From assembly GCA_028456385.1 (NCBI GenBank), contig JALNQF010000247.1:1-61081 (forward strand): a stretch of DNA of 61,081 nucleotides, given 5' to 3'. Below, piece by piece: positions 13,015 through 23,674 of this stretch; position 1 is the stretch's first letter, and the number at the start of each line of letters is the position of its first letter. The translations under genes were made by a program, and so were the position numbers. The notes beneath the pieces were generated by a model. It worked only from the letters and a program-made list of their open reading frames with translations, searched no databases and was not told the origin of the DNA. This DNA comes from Ophiosphaerella korrae (taxonomy: Eukaryota > Ascomycota > Dothideomycetes > Pleosporales > Phaeosphaeriaceae).

Positions 13015-14657
13015 AGTTGATAGTGGATATCAATCTGAATGCGGAGGAAAGCGATGCAGCAAATGGGATATCAATATTCACAAGCTTAGCAGCAAATAAA
13101 GTCGGATAGAACCCTCGAATGATGGGCATGACGGAAGTGGTGTGATTACCGACAAACGATGCCTCTTTCAAACCCCATCGTGAGCTTCACTAGCGGCTTG
13201 ATCACGTCCATACCCCTCGACTAGCACTCGTGCGTTCAGGCAAATTCTCCATTACGCTCCTCGCTAGGTCTGAGAGGCTATGTGCCGTTGCTCAATCCTT
13301 TGCAAAGTCCTAGTCCTCCCTTTCCGCAGCCAGCCAGATATCCAGCCTCTGATCAGCTTGTCTTCCAGCCGCTCCATTACATCCCTCACTTTCCGCAGCA
13401 GGAGTGCCTTCAGCCCCGAGTGTTTGGGCTCAGTCGGCTCGTGCTCGGAAACTCTGCAATATCGTGCAACGCCAGAATCTCTTCTCTTTTCTTCTTATCT
13501 TAGTTGTAGATAGCATCTGGGCTAGATAGTTAGAATCCAGTTACATGCGTTCTTATCCTAGCATTCCCAGAACACAACTTTCTGTTCCCCATGTGCTAAT
13601 AACTCAGTCCCCCTTGAGGAATATCTCCTTGCATGCATTCAATCAGGCGAAAATTCAAGGCGCTCCTTGCGAGAGGAGCGGGCAAGTAGAGATGAATCCC
13701 GCCTCGTAATGCACTTTCTCTAAGCAAGGCTTTAGCAAGGAAATTAATATCAGTCTAAGTTAACTCTGTTCTTGTAAGGTATACCTTCGGCTATATTAAT
13801 AGATGCGGACATGCGTCGTGATCCGAGCATGCGTGCAGCTGGATGTGCTGGTCGGAGATCCAGGCCACAATGACTTCTAGGTCCTTGTGCGACATTGTTA
13901 GGGGTTTTGCAATCGAACGTGGTGTTGTTGCTGTTCCGATCGGTGCTACCTAGGGTCTGCAGCCGACGTTGTCCCGAACCCTGTAGTATCGGAGCTAACT
14001 GTTACCCTTCGTCTCTAACCGTCCACTCCAGAACGCTCCTCCTGAGGCTCTTTCTACTCGCCTATACATGATCGTAAGTGCTCGCGTTCAATTAATTTCA
14101 GTGTATTAGTGCTTAGTGAGCTTCCTTATACAGTGTTCAGAATTGAATAGCTATATAACAATATACTAGAGCTTTGCAATTAGACTAATCTGACGCTAGA
14201 GTCGTAGATTTTTAATAGCTCCTTCTTCGAGCAGGTCGTACTTATATTCCTCTGCAAATTCTCCCTCCTATTCGCTAGTGAATAGCTGGCTAATAGTGAG
14301 TTTGATAATATTATGAGCGCAGTTTGCACTAGCTGCACTCGTATACACTCCCCAAAACGAGAATTAAGAAGTGTACTGAAACTTCCGAAACGTCCATGGA
14401 TCGCATCCGCTGATGGCTCACTCAAAACACTCTGAACATGTTGTATGTTATTCTGCTATGTCAAAGCTACTTAGGACATGTTTACCTTCTGCCGCTTACA
14501 ATTCAGGATATGCTCTCTGTTCAATACATGCGGTACCCCAGTATAGTTGTGGAATTACATTGTCCCATGAGGCGGGGATTCAACATATTCGGTGGTGTGA
14601 CTCGACGCATTTGTTTGGCTTCCTCCTTAAAGCCTTTGTTAATGAGCGGTCCATGCT
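13015..14657. other. Intergenic, no supported gene
   Basis: Short frames at 13280-13513, 14180-14425 and 14413-14797 have no start context, family resemblance or splice partners. The stretch 13500-14170 looks like old non-coding repeat, but I find no second copy in the window. Confidence 0.5.
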
Positions 14658-16044
14658 TCAATAGCACTGTGGAGACCTACCATCTAGGCTGTGCCCTAGG
14701 ACTTCGTTCAACGGGATCTCATCGCCGTCTCTTACAGAAGGTTTTAGAACAATGCTGGAGCGCAGTGTCTGTTTCTTTGTTGCAGAGGAAGCACTGAGAA
14801 CGCTCTCGATGACTTGGGGAAAGTGCTTCCGAAGAAAAGGTTTTCCCGCCGGTAAACAGGCGCACACAATCGCGATATGCATCTCAACCACCCTATGTTC
14901 ATTTGACATTAGCAAGATCCTTTGATCAAACAGTGCGAATGGGAATGCATTGTACTAACCACCACACCAGGCTGTAAGTCATGTCCCATGTCACATCTCC
15001 GTTGCCAACTCCGCTGACAATCATCTTCAACCTAACGATACTCACGGCCAGCACACTGTTTTCGCGTATTAGCGCAGGCCTTTGCCTCAGTCGGCCACGG
15101 CAATGGACATACAATCCTCCCGTCATAAGGATCAATATCACACCGATCTTTTGCCGCCTTGGAAGATGAAGGTTCCATAGTATGAACACGGGCAAAAGTA
15201 GGATAATCACATCCGTGGCCGTGTTCATAGCGCCGCTAAAGATAAAGATCTTTGTGTGGTCGATGCATGATCCGTAGGAAATGCTTAGATCCCAGTATTT
15301 TGCAATTGGCCGGCAACGGAATAAGAACTCGAATGACCCTATAAAGCTGTAAATTACAGTAAATGCCATAACAACATAGATAACAATTCTGATTTTCCGG
15401 TATGTTGAGAATCGTAAGTAGAACGATAAGATTGAGAGTTTGGTGAACATGATGGAGATCCCGTAAAAAACTCCGGCGATGGCGCCAACCTTGTTCAAGC
15501 ATAGGTTAGACAATTTAACTTACATACGAGGAGTGAAATTGGCATTCTTACTTTGCCTGCGTTAGGACTAAATGTTGTGAAAGGGACATCCCATAGATGC
15601 AAGCCCAACCCGTAGCGAGTACCTTTGTATACTTTAGCCAATTATGAACTGGCGCTAAGTGTATGATGGTGTTCTTACACAGCGAAAAAGTAATGGAGGA
15701 TCCCAAAGCCAGAATCTAAATATACCGAAAATAAGTCATGAGTGTTCGAGCTGCTCAAAAGGAGAGTCTAACCCATGACCCGCCGATCATATCTGCCACA
15801 TTAGTGATAGTTATCTTTGTAAAGAGAAACACTTACAGTCATTAGAGCCTATGTTATGCGTTATGAATATTATAGTGTAAAGCCGCAAAGCGACAAAGGT
15901 AGCTGAAATGAGAGATAAGATGATATTCGCATTGATCAGGATATGTTTAATTGAAGGTGGATCAATGAAGTTTGGGGACACTCCAGGAGGTGGAGGAGCG
16001 ACAGCAACAACTTGTTCTCGGGGTAGATTAATGTGAGAGAACAT
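14658..16044 (-). CDS. Rhodopsin-like 7TM integral membrane protein, copy 1
   Basis: Seven exons join without a break: 16044-15837, 15792-15773, 15715-15679, 15622-15552, 15489-15113, 15055-14960 and 14892-14658 (347 aa). The introns are 44, 57, 56, 62, 57 and 67 nt. The family is the fungal rhodopsin-domain group (related to Pth11-type proteins). The marks are an N-terminal PPPPGV-PNF-PP lead before TM1, GLHLWDVP in the second extracellular region, C-x-P-x-x-K-x-W-D with a downstream Cys, the MNTATD segment, and LPRRQKIGV. Seven hydrophobic segments are visible. The start at 16044 is chosen by alignment with the paralog at 28409; an earlier ATG at 16089 is in frame. Exons 2 and 3 are only 20 and 37 nt. 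Such proteins sit in the plasma membrane; no ligand is known for this one. Confidence 0.88.
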
Positions 16045-16609
16045 CATGAAGTTTCGGACAAACAAAAGGTTGTGACAATTATAGACCAAATTATGATAAA
16101 CTGCCTCAGTTTTAATAGCTATAGTGATATTAAAGATAGTATTTTTATATCAGGGTATTCATGAACTATTCCGCCAAAAAGCCACCACAGACCGCAAGTC
16201 ATTACCGTAAAAAGATAGGGTTTGCGGGGAAGCAGTGCCGACGCCACACCGCTAGAAAGCCTGGGATGTATAGCACCGCCATGTGCAAAAACAATTAAAA
16301 GGCCGTGACTTTCATTGAGTACCTATCCCCTTTATGCCTTTAACGCCTCCGCTAACACACGAGAATGCTTTCACTCAGGCTCCCTAAGTCATCGTGATTT
16401 TTAAAGATATCAAAGCTGGAGAACATTTATCAACCAACTCGCGTAGACAGAATTTGGTAAAATAGACAATCGGCTCGACCAAGCGAAAAGGGTCATTGAA
16501 TTCATTTCCTTCCCCCTATTCCACACAAGCCTCCTTGTTGTTCCTCCCTCATGCTTGAGGGATCTTCCCAAATGGGTTTCAACTGAAAGCAGACTGACTC
16601 ATCGGCGAT

Positions 16610-16873
16610 TCTACGAAGGAGCTCGTTTCTTTTGAGCGCTAGCCACCCAACCATCGCGCATCGGCATTAGCACCATCCACCTCCTAGCGACCGCCATGGA
16701 TGAATGCAACACCAAAAAACTGACTAGGACACTTATACATAATAAGCTCTAACCACCTCATAGTTTCTAGCCTTTTAAATGATCGCGTTGTGTTGTTGTG
16801 AGGTTGCTCGTCTAGGAACCCGCTTTGCAGGGTCGGGTGGCCAGTGCTCAAAAAAAACGAGCTCCTTCGTAGA
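16610..16873. repeat. Inverted repeat, 31-bp arms, 202-bp spacer
   Basis: Arms 16610-16640 and 16843-16873 pair over 31 bp with two mismatches, both of the C/T or G/A type expected from RIP. The core is CTACGAAGGAGCTCGTTT. The sequence just right of the right arm resembles DNA near 29425-29500. It may be a small foldback element or a remnant of one. Confidence 0.7.
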
Positions 16874-17062
16874 GCCTAACTCTCCGGATGAGGATCCTAT
16901 TGGCTCAATTTTGCGATGCTTTTTGCTTCGCGGAACAGTTGTGGCATTTATGACGAAACATTCAGGCCTATGACTAACTGCTTGGATAGTGTCGGAGTGC
17001 ACAACATCTGACGCCATGCATGCAAATGGGCAAGGATTGCGAAAAGCTGCAGCATCAAGGCC

Positions 17063-17564
17063 TTAGTCATTCTCTTCTGTAACGACAGAATCTGCTTTCC
17101 TACGATAGACCACGGCGATTGAAAGATTGTAATCAGAAGCATCAAGCATATATTTCGGATATTCAAAGCCCTCGCTGTTTGTGTCTGTAAGATCTCTCCC
17201 GTGTTCAAGTGGCCACCGACCATGGATATTGGAACGTTGATTGCCTCTTTGCTTTTTTCTCCAGGTTAAGCGAGAACCATTATGATGCTTCCTCTCTGGT
17301 GCTATTCGCAATTCCCCAGGCGCCACAGAAATTTCGCGACCGAATCGGAAGCGTTGCCGTACACCACTCGAGACAGCCTTGACTTCGGATGAATTGCATG
17401 TGCGTGATATGATGTGCTTGAGATGATGCGCGTTCTGGCGCCATCCAGGCAGTTGGAACTCAGCCCTCAATGCTCCATAATTCATGTCACTACTGTCCGG
17501 GAAAGCAAAAACGGGTTGACTCGTGATAGCGTTCAGAGTGAGCCAATAGTTAGGATCCTAACCT
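17063..17564 (-). CDS. Hypothetical protein, probable gene fragment duplicated at 28.5 kb
   Basis: A 140-codon frame starts at ATG 17485 and ends at 17063. Open reading continues upstream to about 17555, where a TTAG acceptor could join a further exon. The frame contains DPNYWLTLNAITSQPV, a Gly-Trp-Arg-Gln segment and an Arg/Lys-rich middle (RKHHNGSRLTWRKKQRG). Nearly the same sequence is at 28542-28751, truncated by a stop. A second minus-strand frame at 16775-17017 may be a further exon. I do not recognise the family. The high similarity of two copies in coding and flanking DNA says it travelled as a block. Confidence 0.35.
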
Positions 17565-17601
17565 GGGAAGCGAGGCTCTAGGATCGCCGATGAGGCCATA
17601 T
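17214..17601. repeat. About 388-bp duplicated segment, copy 1
   Basis: This segment is nearly identical to 28495-28882 in the same orientation. The differences are mainly C/T and G/A. Both copies lie upstream (on the minus strand) of a rhodopsin-like gene, but at different distances (about 1.2 kb and 0.1 kb). Confidence 0.85.
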
Positions 17602-17687
17602 CCGGAGAATGCCGCACCATGTCACCGCGATGCCACCGATTGGCCAGTTAAGCGAGGCCAAAGTCCACCGGACGATGGGATAGCCTA

Positions 17688-19071
17688 CAAGGGGGGATCA
17701 TGAGCGGGCCAACAGCGCTCCCTGCTAGCGCGTCCCGCTAGTGCTTATATTGCCACATTGCCACATTAAAAACAGTGCTTATTCAGTATTAATACTTTGT
17801 AGGACCCCCATCTGCAGTAATTACAGCAAGGCAACGCTCCCTCATATTGCCTGTATACTTCTCAAATTCTTCAGGCTCAAGCTTCTCCCATTCCTCCTCT
17901 GCGTACCTCCTAACCTCTTCTTTTGTTGTTGGAAATCTGCGCTGTATTCTCCCCTTTAACAACCTCCATACATTCTCAATTGGGTTCAAATCAGGAGAGT
18001 TTGCTGGCCATACCATTACAATCATGCCGTTCTGCTCCCAGGCTTGGCGGGTTGCTTTTGCTGAGTGAATTGAGGCATTATCCTCTACAAGAATAGGCTG
18101 GTAGTAGAGCGTCTGCCATAGCTCCCACGCAAAAGCCTTAATGCTAGGGCATATATACGTACGATATACGTCGCTATTTATTGTCTTCTTCTTATAGCCA
18201 AGCTCTATTGACCAGTTCTCTTCAAAAATTACTAAGGGTCCCTTATTTCCATGAGAGATACTGCTATAGATCATCCAGCTTGAATAACCCCTAAATTTAG
18301 GAATACAGCAATCAATATTATACTTCTCCTCAGCAGATCTAGTAATAAAGATCTGGCCTCCGCCAGTTTGAATTGACGCCTCGTCTGTCCAAATTACTGC
18401 TGCCCACATCTCTAAGGTCTATTCTAAGTGAGAATAAGCCCATTTTAGCCTAGCTTCTCGTTGTTCAGGTGTAATAAGTAGCTTTTCTGTAGCAATACGG
18501 CGAAAGTAGCCTTCTTTTTCAAAGGCTTTATATAAGGATCGCTTACAGGCAGAAACTCCTTCTAAGAATGCAATCTCTTCAAATGGCTTCTGTCGGTGGA
18601 AGCGATCAAGCTTAGCCCGAGCAATAAGGCGCTGTCTAGTTGGTGTATCTATATTTGGCTTTCTTCCTCTCTGCTTATGAGGCGTCCAAGTATTATGTTG
18701 AAGAGAGGAGGTAACTGTATCGCGAGAGATATTAAGAGAGCTAGCAATCTTCTGATGAGTCCAGCTAGCATGGCGATTAAGAGAATATACTATATCACGC
18801 TCACGGGAGGAGAGCCGGGTTCCTGGGTCTCGACCTGGATCTCGAAGAATAGGATATTGAATTAGTGGGTGATTGCCACGGTTCCGGCGTATAAGATTTG
18901 GCATCTTGTGTGTAGAGTTGTAAATTGCTCAATACTGGGCATTTTGATTCTTTTTATTACCGTTACGTTACGTTCAGGAAGCTTCCTCTGCTTATAAATT
19001 ATGCTGTATGAGGCTAAAGCCACGCCAGCGCTAGCAGGGAGCGCTGTTGGCCCGCTCATGAGCCCCCCTTG
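17688..19071 (-). mobile_element. Tc1-like DNA transposon, 1384 bp, TA target duplication
   Basis: The element is flanked by TA at 17686-17687 and 19072-19073. Its 44-bp terminal inverted repeats (17688-17731 and 19028-19071, starting CAAGGGGGG) differ at one base. One transposase frame fills the interior on the minus strand. All parts of a complete element are present, so it is recent. The only obvious lesion is a nonsense codon in the transposase. Confidence 0.95.
17789..18904 (-). pseudogene. Tc1 DD34E transposase with one in-frame TAG
   Basis: The frame runs 371 codons and is interrupted only by TAG at 18421-18419, after residue 161. The N-terminal part has the paired helix-turn-helix (RLSSRERDIVYSL, SLNISRDTVTSSLQ) that binds the inverted repeats. 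After the stop the catalytic triad is complete: Asp in WTDEAS, Asp in VEDNA, and Glu in NPIEN. There are 34 residues between the second Asp and the Glu, which gives DD34E, the Tc1 class. Related transposases have Trp at the interrupted position, so the change is probably TGG to TAG, a CpA-to-TpA event on the plus strand as RIP makes. It may still be mobilised in trans, since the ends are intact. Confidence 0.92.
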
Positions 19072-19074
19072 TAT

Positions 19075-19262
19075 GTCTGTGGCTATGTGAAGTCTTGGCA
19101 AGTGGGCCAACCTTAGCCCCGCAGCCTTGCGATTCAAACTCGACCTCGGCCACGCCTCCAGTCAACCAACTCACCTCTTACAGAGTTCGCCACCTCACAA
19201 GGGCGTGGCCGGAGCGGGTCGGCCATCCCCCTTACTAGCGTAAAGAAGGGGGTTCGTCCACT
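19075..19262 (-). repeat. Inverted partial copy of the 1001-bp dispersed repeat
   Basis: Read on the minus strand, it matches the first roughly 190 bp of the elements at 23675 and 33222, including AGTGGACGAAC and GGCTGCGGGGCT. It starts one base past the TA at the right end of the Tc1 element. Confidence 0.85.
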
Positions 19263-19670
19263 TCTTAGGACATGAGCATCTTGAGTTCAGTCGCTGCAAA
19301 ATCGCCTTCCGCTGCTGCACATCTGCCTTGAAACAACGCCACACTTTGGGGCTGTGCAATCAACCCCACCCCGAGCGAAACTCTGTTCCTACTATCCTCC
19401 TCTTCAACTGCCTCGCTTTTACTGTACCGCCGGTTCACTGACCGGTTCGCTGACTAGTTCTGTTCTGCAACAGTCTGCGCTTGTCTTGCCCGCTTGTGGA
19501 TTATGTTGGTGAGATAGGCTTCAGCTGAATTCCTACACCGCCTTCGGTAGCCTTACTCGCTTAATCGTAGGATTATCTCGATTGCAGCTGCAAAGTTTTA
19601 TATCACTTCTACTCTAATCCGAACCTAATCTGCTCGTCACTCATCACATACCGAAGCCCCTTACAACGCA

Positions 19671-20927
19671 ATGGAGAGCATTTCGAGCGCTGCCACAACT
19701 ATTGGCATCATATCCTTCTCTTTCCAGTTCGCCTACCATCTCCACTACTTCCAGTCGCTCTCGGAGACCAAGGAGCAAATCAGTTCGAAATTCGGTGCTT
19801 TCATATCGTCTATCGCAGCGCTCTCTAACGTTCTTTACATCCTCGAAACGCAGCCGCGAAATCCTATGGTTCCATTGCCCGCAGAACTAGAGGTGGCAGC
19901 TCAGGCATGTGCATCTGATTTAAGTCAGCTAGAGGCCTCGTTACGGTTGCAACAAGTAGAGTCGGGGTCACTTGTTAGGTCAAAAATGGAATTGAAACAG
20001 GGGGACATAGAGAAAATGCAGGGTATTTTGCAGACTCATATTGGTGTACTGAGGCCCTACACTTCATCCTGCTCCCAGTATGTCTGTTTCCCGCCAAATG
20101 CCATGATCGGAAAAGCTCTAACGGGCCTGTTATATAGTGAAACTAACTCAAAGAGACTCGAAGAGGCCAGTCATGTCCCTAAAGGGATAACACAGCAAGC
20201 CAAACTCGACATATCCACCCACACATATTATGATGGTACATTCGGTACCCGCCATGGCTATATTATTACAACTATAGGTTTCCAGTACCCGGACTACTAT
20301 TCAAATGAAAACGTTGAGAATACACAGGTTCTGTATGAAAACATGGAGCTTTCAAGCAACATGAAGGGTGTCATGCAACAACTCTTTGAGAGAAAGGTCA
20401 CCTATTCTAGGCGGCAGCTGTACGAGTTGCTAAGTCTCCTGAGAGAGTTATATGATTTTGGAGCCACAAGAGATGGACAGGGATTGAAACAACACAAAGC
20501 CATGCTCGAAAGTCAATGGTGGCCGAAAATTTTGGGTTGTCTCAGACGACTGTCGAATCTCAATGGAATACTGCCGACCGAGAGCCCATCTATCGAGGCA
20601 CACGAGGCTATTGTGGCCTTGAAACTGCTTGCTATTGGAGTACGCAGATCAATTGGTGGCGGAATCTATGATCAAATAGGTTCCCAAGGGCAACATAATA
20701 GCCATGTTGGAATTGTGAGCGAAAATGAGGAGAGTAGATGCTTAACTGTCAAGTTCACAGTCGGCCGTACAATCCGCGGAGGTGAAATACTCCAAAGTCA
20801 GAGTCCATTTCTTCGTCCTGCACAATCAATGGCAGCGAAACAGATTGGACTGCTAAGGAGAGCACGGAGAGCAGCACTGAAATCATCTCCTAGTCTTGGA
20901 CGTCTCGGACGTAGACGCAAAAGATAG
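19671..20927 (+). CDS. Protein with NLR-type fungal N-terminal domain
   Basis: A single exon of 418 aa. The first 120 or so residues (ESISSAATTIGIISFSFQF, then a helical stretch with SALSNVL-like IAALSNVLYILE) resemble the Fungal_N domain found at the N-terminus of fungal STAND/NLR proteins and related cell-death proteins. No NACHT, NB-ARC or repeat domain follows. The remainder is mostly helical and ends in a strongly basic tail (RRARRAALK...GRRRKR). It converges on a HET-domain gene with a 284-bp gap. Possible roles are an orphan effector or adaptor, or a truncated NLR. The domain call rests on pattern recognition only. Confidence 0.65.
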   Translation: MESISSAATTIGIISFSFQFAYHLHYFQSLSETKEQISSKFGAFISSIAALSNVLYILETQPRNPMVPLPAELEVAAQACASDLSQLEASLRLQQVESGSLVRSKMELKQGDIEKMQGILQTHIGVLRPYTSSCSQYVCFPPNAMIGKALTGLLYSETNSKRLEEASHVPKGITQQAKLDISTHTYYDGTFGTRHGYIITTIGFQYPDYYSNENVENTQVLYENMELSSNMKGVMQQLFERKVTYSRRQLYELLSLLRELYDFGATRDGQGLKQHKAMLESQWWPKILGCLRRLSNLNGILPTESPSIEAHEAIVALKLLAIGVRRSIGGGIYDQIGSQGQHNSHVGIVSENEESRCLTVKFTVGRTIRGGEILQSQSPFLRPAQSMAAKQIGLLRRARRAALKSSPSLGRLGRRRKR

Positions 20928-21211
20928 TGATGTTATTAATTTCATTCCATATCTTAAAAATTGTCCCTGTAGATAAGATCCCGCAACGCGAAACTGGATG
21001 AATGCACAACGGCTAGATGTTAACATCTCTCTTTGGCTTGGTATATAGAACTCCTCGTACGGAGGTGCTAGCATTTACACAAAAAACGCCAGCAGCCGCA
21101 CTATTGGCGGTGTATGGACATATATACAGATATATAGTTAATAAAATTCAACTAAACAACTTTATACAGCATTCCCCTACTCGTCTAGCTGCACAATACA
21201 CAATAAACCCA

Positions 21212-23098
21212 CTATCGCAATATGACCGACTGCACCTTCACCTCAGGCTTGTCTATAAAATATTCACCATACATAATTCCATATACGTAAGCCTCACCGA
21301 CTAGCTGAAATGAGTCAGACTCGTCATTTAAAGGCCGAATAATGTAAGGTACTTTTCCACCTGAGAAAATACAGATTTGATCCCGACTTTGCGCATTCCA
21401 CGGAGCCAAGCCCACCCGGCCAGCCTTTGACAAGAATGGAACTCGAGAATGAAGCCGCCGCAACTGTGCAGTATACCAGTGAGAAACCGACCGGCCACCC
21501 AATTCATGATCTGTAACATCCAATTCCACATCCACATTTTCTCCCTGATCCACTTGGATTGGCCTGGCCTGGGCTTCTGAAAAGATGTGAGTCTCCAAGC
21601 GCTCTACCAATTCGCGCCAGGTCTCAGCATAGTAGCTTCGTTGCTTCTCGTCCCTCTCTTCATCGTCAGCCGCAATGGCTACCTGTGCCGTCACACTTTC
21701 CTCCTCATTAGATGTCGAAAATTGATGTGACTTTGCGGACAATGCTCGAACATCCTTGAGGTAGTTGAGGGCGGCTGTGCAGTCCAAGGGTTTCAGCCAA
21801 TGTGGGTCCCACACGGCACCATACTCTTCGATTGAGTCAACGAACACGCAATGCAATGCAATTGTATGTTGATCCAGAACGGATATGCTTTGCCGAGACA
21901 GTGTATCAGGGGACGCACGAAAAGTGTTTGACCAAGGAGTTCCACAACAGGGCATCCGTATCCGGTCGCGCCAATCTGGAGTCCAGGTGGGAAGGTCAGG
22001 TGACTGTCGTGGGAACTGGCAATATGATAAGATGTCAATATGACCTTGCTTCAAAATTACCAGGGCTGCTTCGCGATAGACCGCTTCGCATGTCAATGAA
22101 TAATCCGGGAATTTGACAAACTCTTTGGCGTCCTTAGCGAGGTTCAAGACGGAGAATATTCTGTCTCGCGGGTCCGTCGTTAACGTCTGGTTGTAGTCAT
22201 GTTCTAGTACCAGCGTAGTAACTAGAAGACGAAATAGAGAACCCTCGGCTTGGGTTTGCGGATTCCAGTATCCGAATCTCCTAGTAGTGACCCCTTCCAT
22301 AAAGCTTCTAGCTGGAGCGTCGTACGCATGGACTATGGCGCGCCGAAATTCCTCAGCCCTCTGATCTGTTGACATAACTGGAGGGTTATTCAAACTCAGT
22401 CTATTAATGAAAACAAGCAACGCGTGAAGATTCCAGTCCCTCAACATCACCTCGCCACAAGCAATACAGAGCTGACTGCCGACAGCGAACTCTTGTATGA
22501 TCCACATTCTTTGCCAGTATTCTCGTTCACACAAATAACGAAACGCACGACCAATGAGTTCCAATCCCTCTTGATTCCTGTGGGCAGCAATGACGCTTTC
22601 TTCGTTATCCGCCCAAACAGCCTCCCCGATTCTTTGGATGTGCTTTAGAAGCATGTTGCTGCCATTCGCGGTCGGGCCCAACCAAGCGATCACCATCTCT
22701 GCCTCGCTGTAGATGTATCTCATTTGCTGCACCTGGTCGCTCTTCTCAACATCGTCTTGCTGGTTGATGCAAATCTGATCTACCCAGACAAATGTATCGT
22801 TTTCTTTGTGCTGGAGTTGCCGAAGGACCTGCTCAACATTGATGCTAACTTCATATTGTTGTCGCCCGACGATGAGCGGAGATGTCGTCGGATTTTTACC
22901 CCATGAATATGACACGGCTGTATAGGAGGGGCAGCGACCACGAACTGCGTGAATGAGCTCGCATCGAAGGATATCGATCGTTGTTCCACCGGATTGATAG
23001 TAGGATTGCGGACGCAGGCGAATCAGGCGTATTGTGTTGATGGTGTTTGCCAAGGGCGTGTACTGCATATCCCTAAGGGTCCGAATACCATATACCAT
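21212..23098 (-). CDS. HET-domain protein
   Basis: The frame is open from 23242, but the ATG at 23098 is the likelier start because the earlier part is a low-complexity Ser/Leu/Cys stretch. From there the protein is 628 aa. The HET (heterokaryon incompatibility) domain fills about residues 55-220, with its three blocks: YTAVSYSWG, FVWVDQICINQQD followed by QVQQMRYIYSEAEMVIAWLG, and YWQRMWIIQEFA. These proteins trigger programmed cell death on non-self fusion and belong to the TIR-like fold. The C-terminal half has no recognised domain, as in many HET proteins. No frame break is seen, so the gene looks intact. Confidence 0.9.
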   Translation of the reverse strand: MVYGIRTLRDMQYTPLANTINTIRLIRLRPQSYYQSGGTTIDILRCELIHAVRGRCPSYTAVSYSWGKNPTTSPLIVGRQQYEVSINVEQVLRQLQHKENDTFVWVDQICINQQDDVEKSDQVQQMRYIYSEAEMVIAWLGPTANGSNMLLKHIQRIGEAVWADNEESVIAAHRNQEGLELIGRAFRYLCEREYWQRMWIIQEFAVGSQLCIACGEVMLRDWNLHALLVFINRLSLNNPPVMSTDQRAEEFRRAIVHAYDAPARSFMEGVTTRRFGYWNPQTQAEGSLFRLLVTTLVLEHDYNQTLTTDPRDRIFSVLNLAKDAKEFVKFPDYSLTCEAVYREAALVILKQGHIDILSYCQFPRQSPDLPTWTPDWRDRIRMPCCGTPWSNTFRASPDTLSRQSISVLDQHTIALHCVFVDSIEEYGAVWDPHWLKPLDCTAALNYLKDVRALSAKSHQFSTSNEEESVTAQVAIAADDEERDEKQRSYYAETWRELVERLETHIFSEAQARPIQVDQGENVDVELDVTDHELGGRSVSHWYTAQLRRLHSRVPFLSKAGRVGLAPWNAQSRDQICIFSGGKVPYIIRPLNDESDSFQLVGEAYVYGIMYGEYFIDKPEVKVQSVILR

Positions 23099-23302
23099 CT
23101 TAGGCGACGTTGAACAGGCTTGATAAAGGGAGCAAAGTGTTGGTAGTGATGATGAGGAAGGGAGAGGAGCGACGAGCTGTGCAGGGCAGCAGATCAGGAG
23201 GAAACGTTGCAAATGTTCCTCCACGCAGGGCAAAGTATGCATTGATCAAGAGAAGTTAGACTGCCACAGCCACAAACTGTACTCCACGTGATAGGGTTGC
23301 TA

Positions 23303-23514
23303 TCCCTTCGTCTTCTGGAGTTTGCCCTCGTGTAACTGGCCAATAAGAAAGTGTACATGGTGATGGCCGATCAAACCCTATTGGCTAAGTGCCTGGGTTA
23401 TAGCTCCCCTGTTGTGGCAGGGTTACAGACCCAATAGGATTTAATCGGCATGAATGATGTAGACCTTTCTTACTTGGCTAGTTACGCGAGGGCAAACTCC
23501 AGCAGACGAAGGGA
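23303..23514. mobile_element. 212-bp MITE with long inverted repeats
   Basis: The element begins TCCCTTCGTC and ends GACGAAGGGA, with TA on each side. The arms pair imperfectly over about 85 bp, so almost the whole element can fold on itself. There is no coding capacity. The TA target duplication points to mobilisation by a Tc1/mariner-class transposase, but the ends do not match those of the Tc1 element at 17688. It lies 0.2 kb upstream of the HET gene. Confidence 0.85.
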
Positions 23515-23674
23515 TATACCGCCGTGTGGTACTTGTGACGCCCTGTAACGAGCCACCGAGTGATAAGGGAGTGTGCGGGTGCGGCTAAACCCACAGCCCA
23601 CAATATAGTGCGGTAAGGCTGAGACTCAGCGGCCAAGCTTCAATAACTCAACTGAATAAGCTTATATATTCAAA

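Noticed and set aside
18419..18904. Two separate genes in the Tc1 element
   Set aside because: Both frames are the same frame split by one TAG; catalytic and DNA-binding parts belong to one transposase.
19075..19262. tRNA-like A and B box match (GTGGCCGAGG, GTTTGAATC) in the dispersed repeat
   Set aside because: The two boxes are only about ten bases apart and no cloverleaf can be drawn, so a tRNA or tRNA-derived SINE head is not supported.
23099..23242. Earlier start for the HET gene
   Set aside because: The extra 48 residues are a Ser/Leu/Cys run; the ATG at 23098 sits properly in front of the domain.
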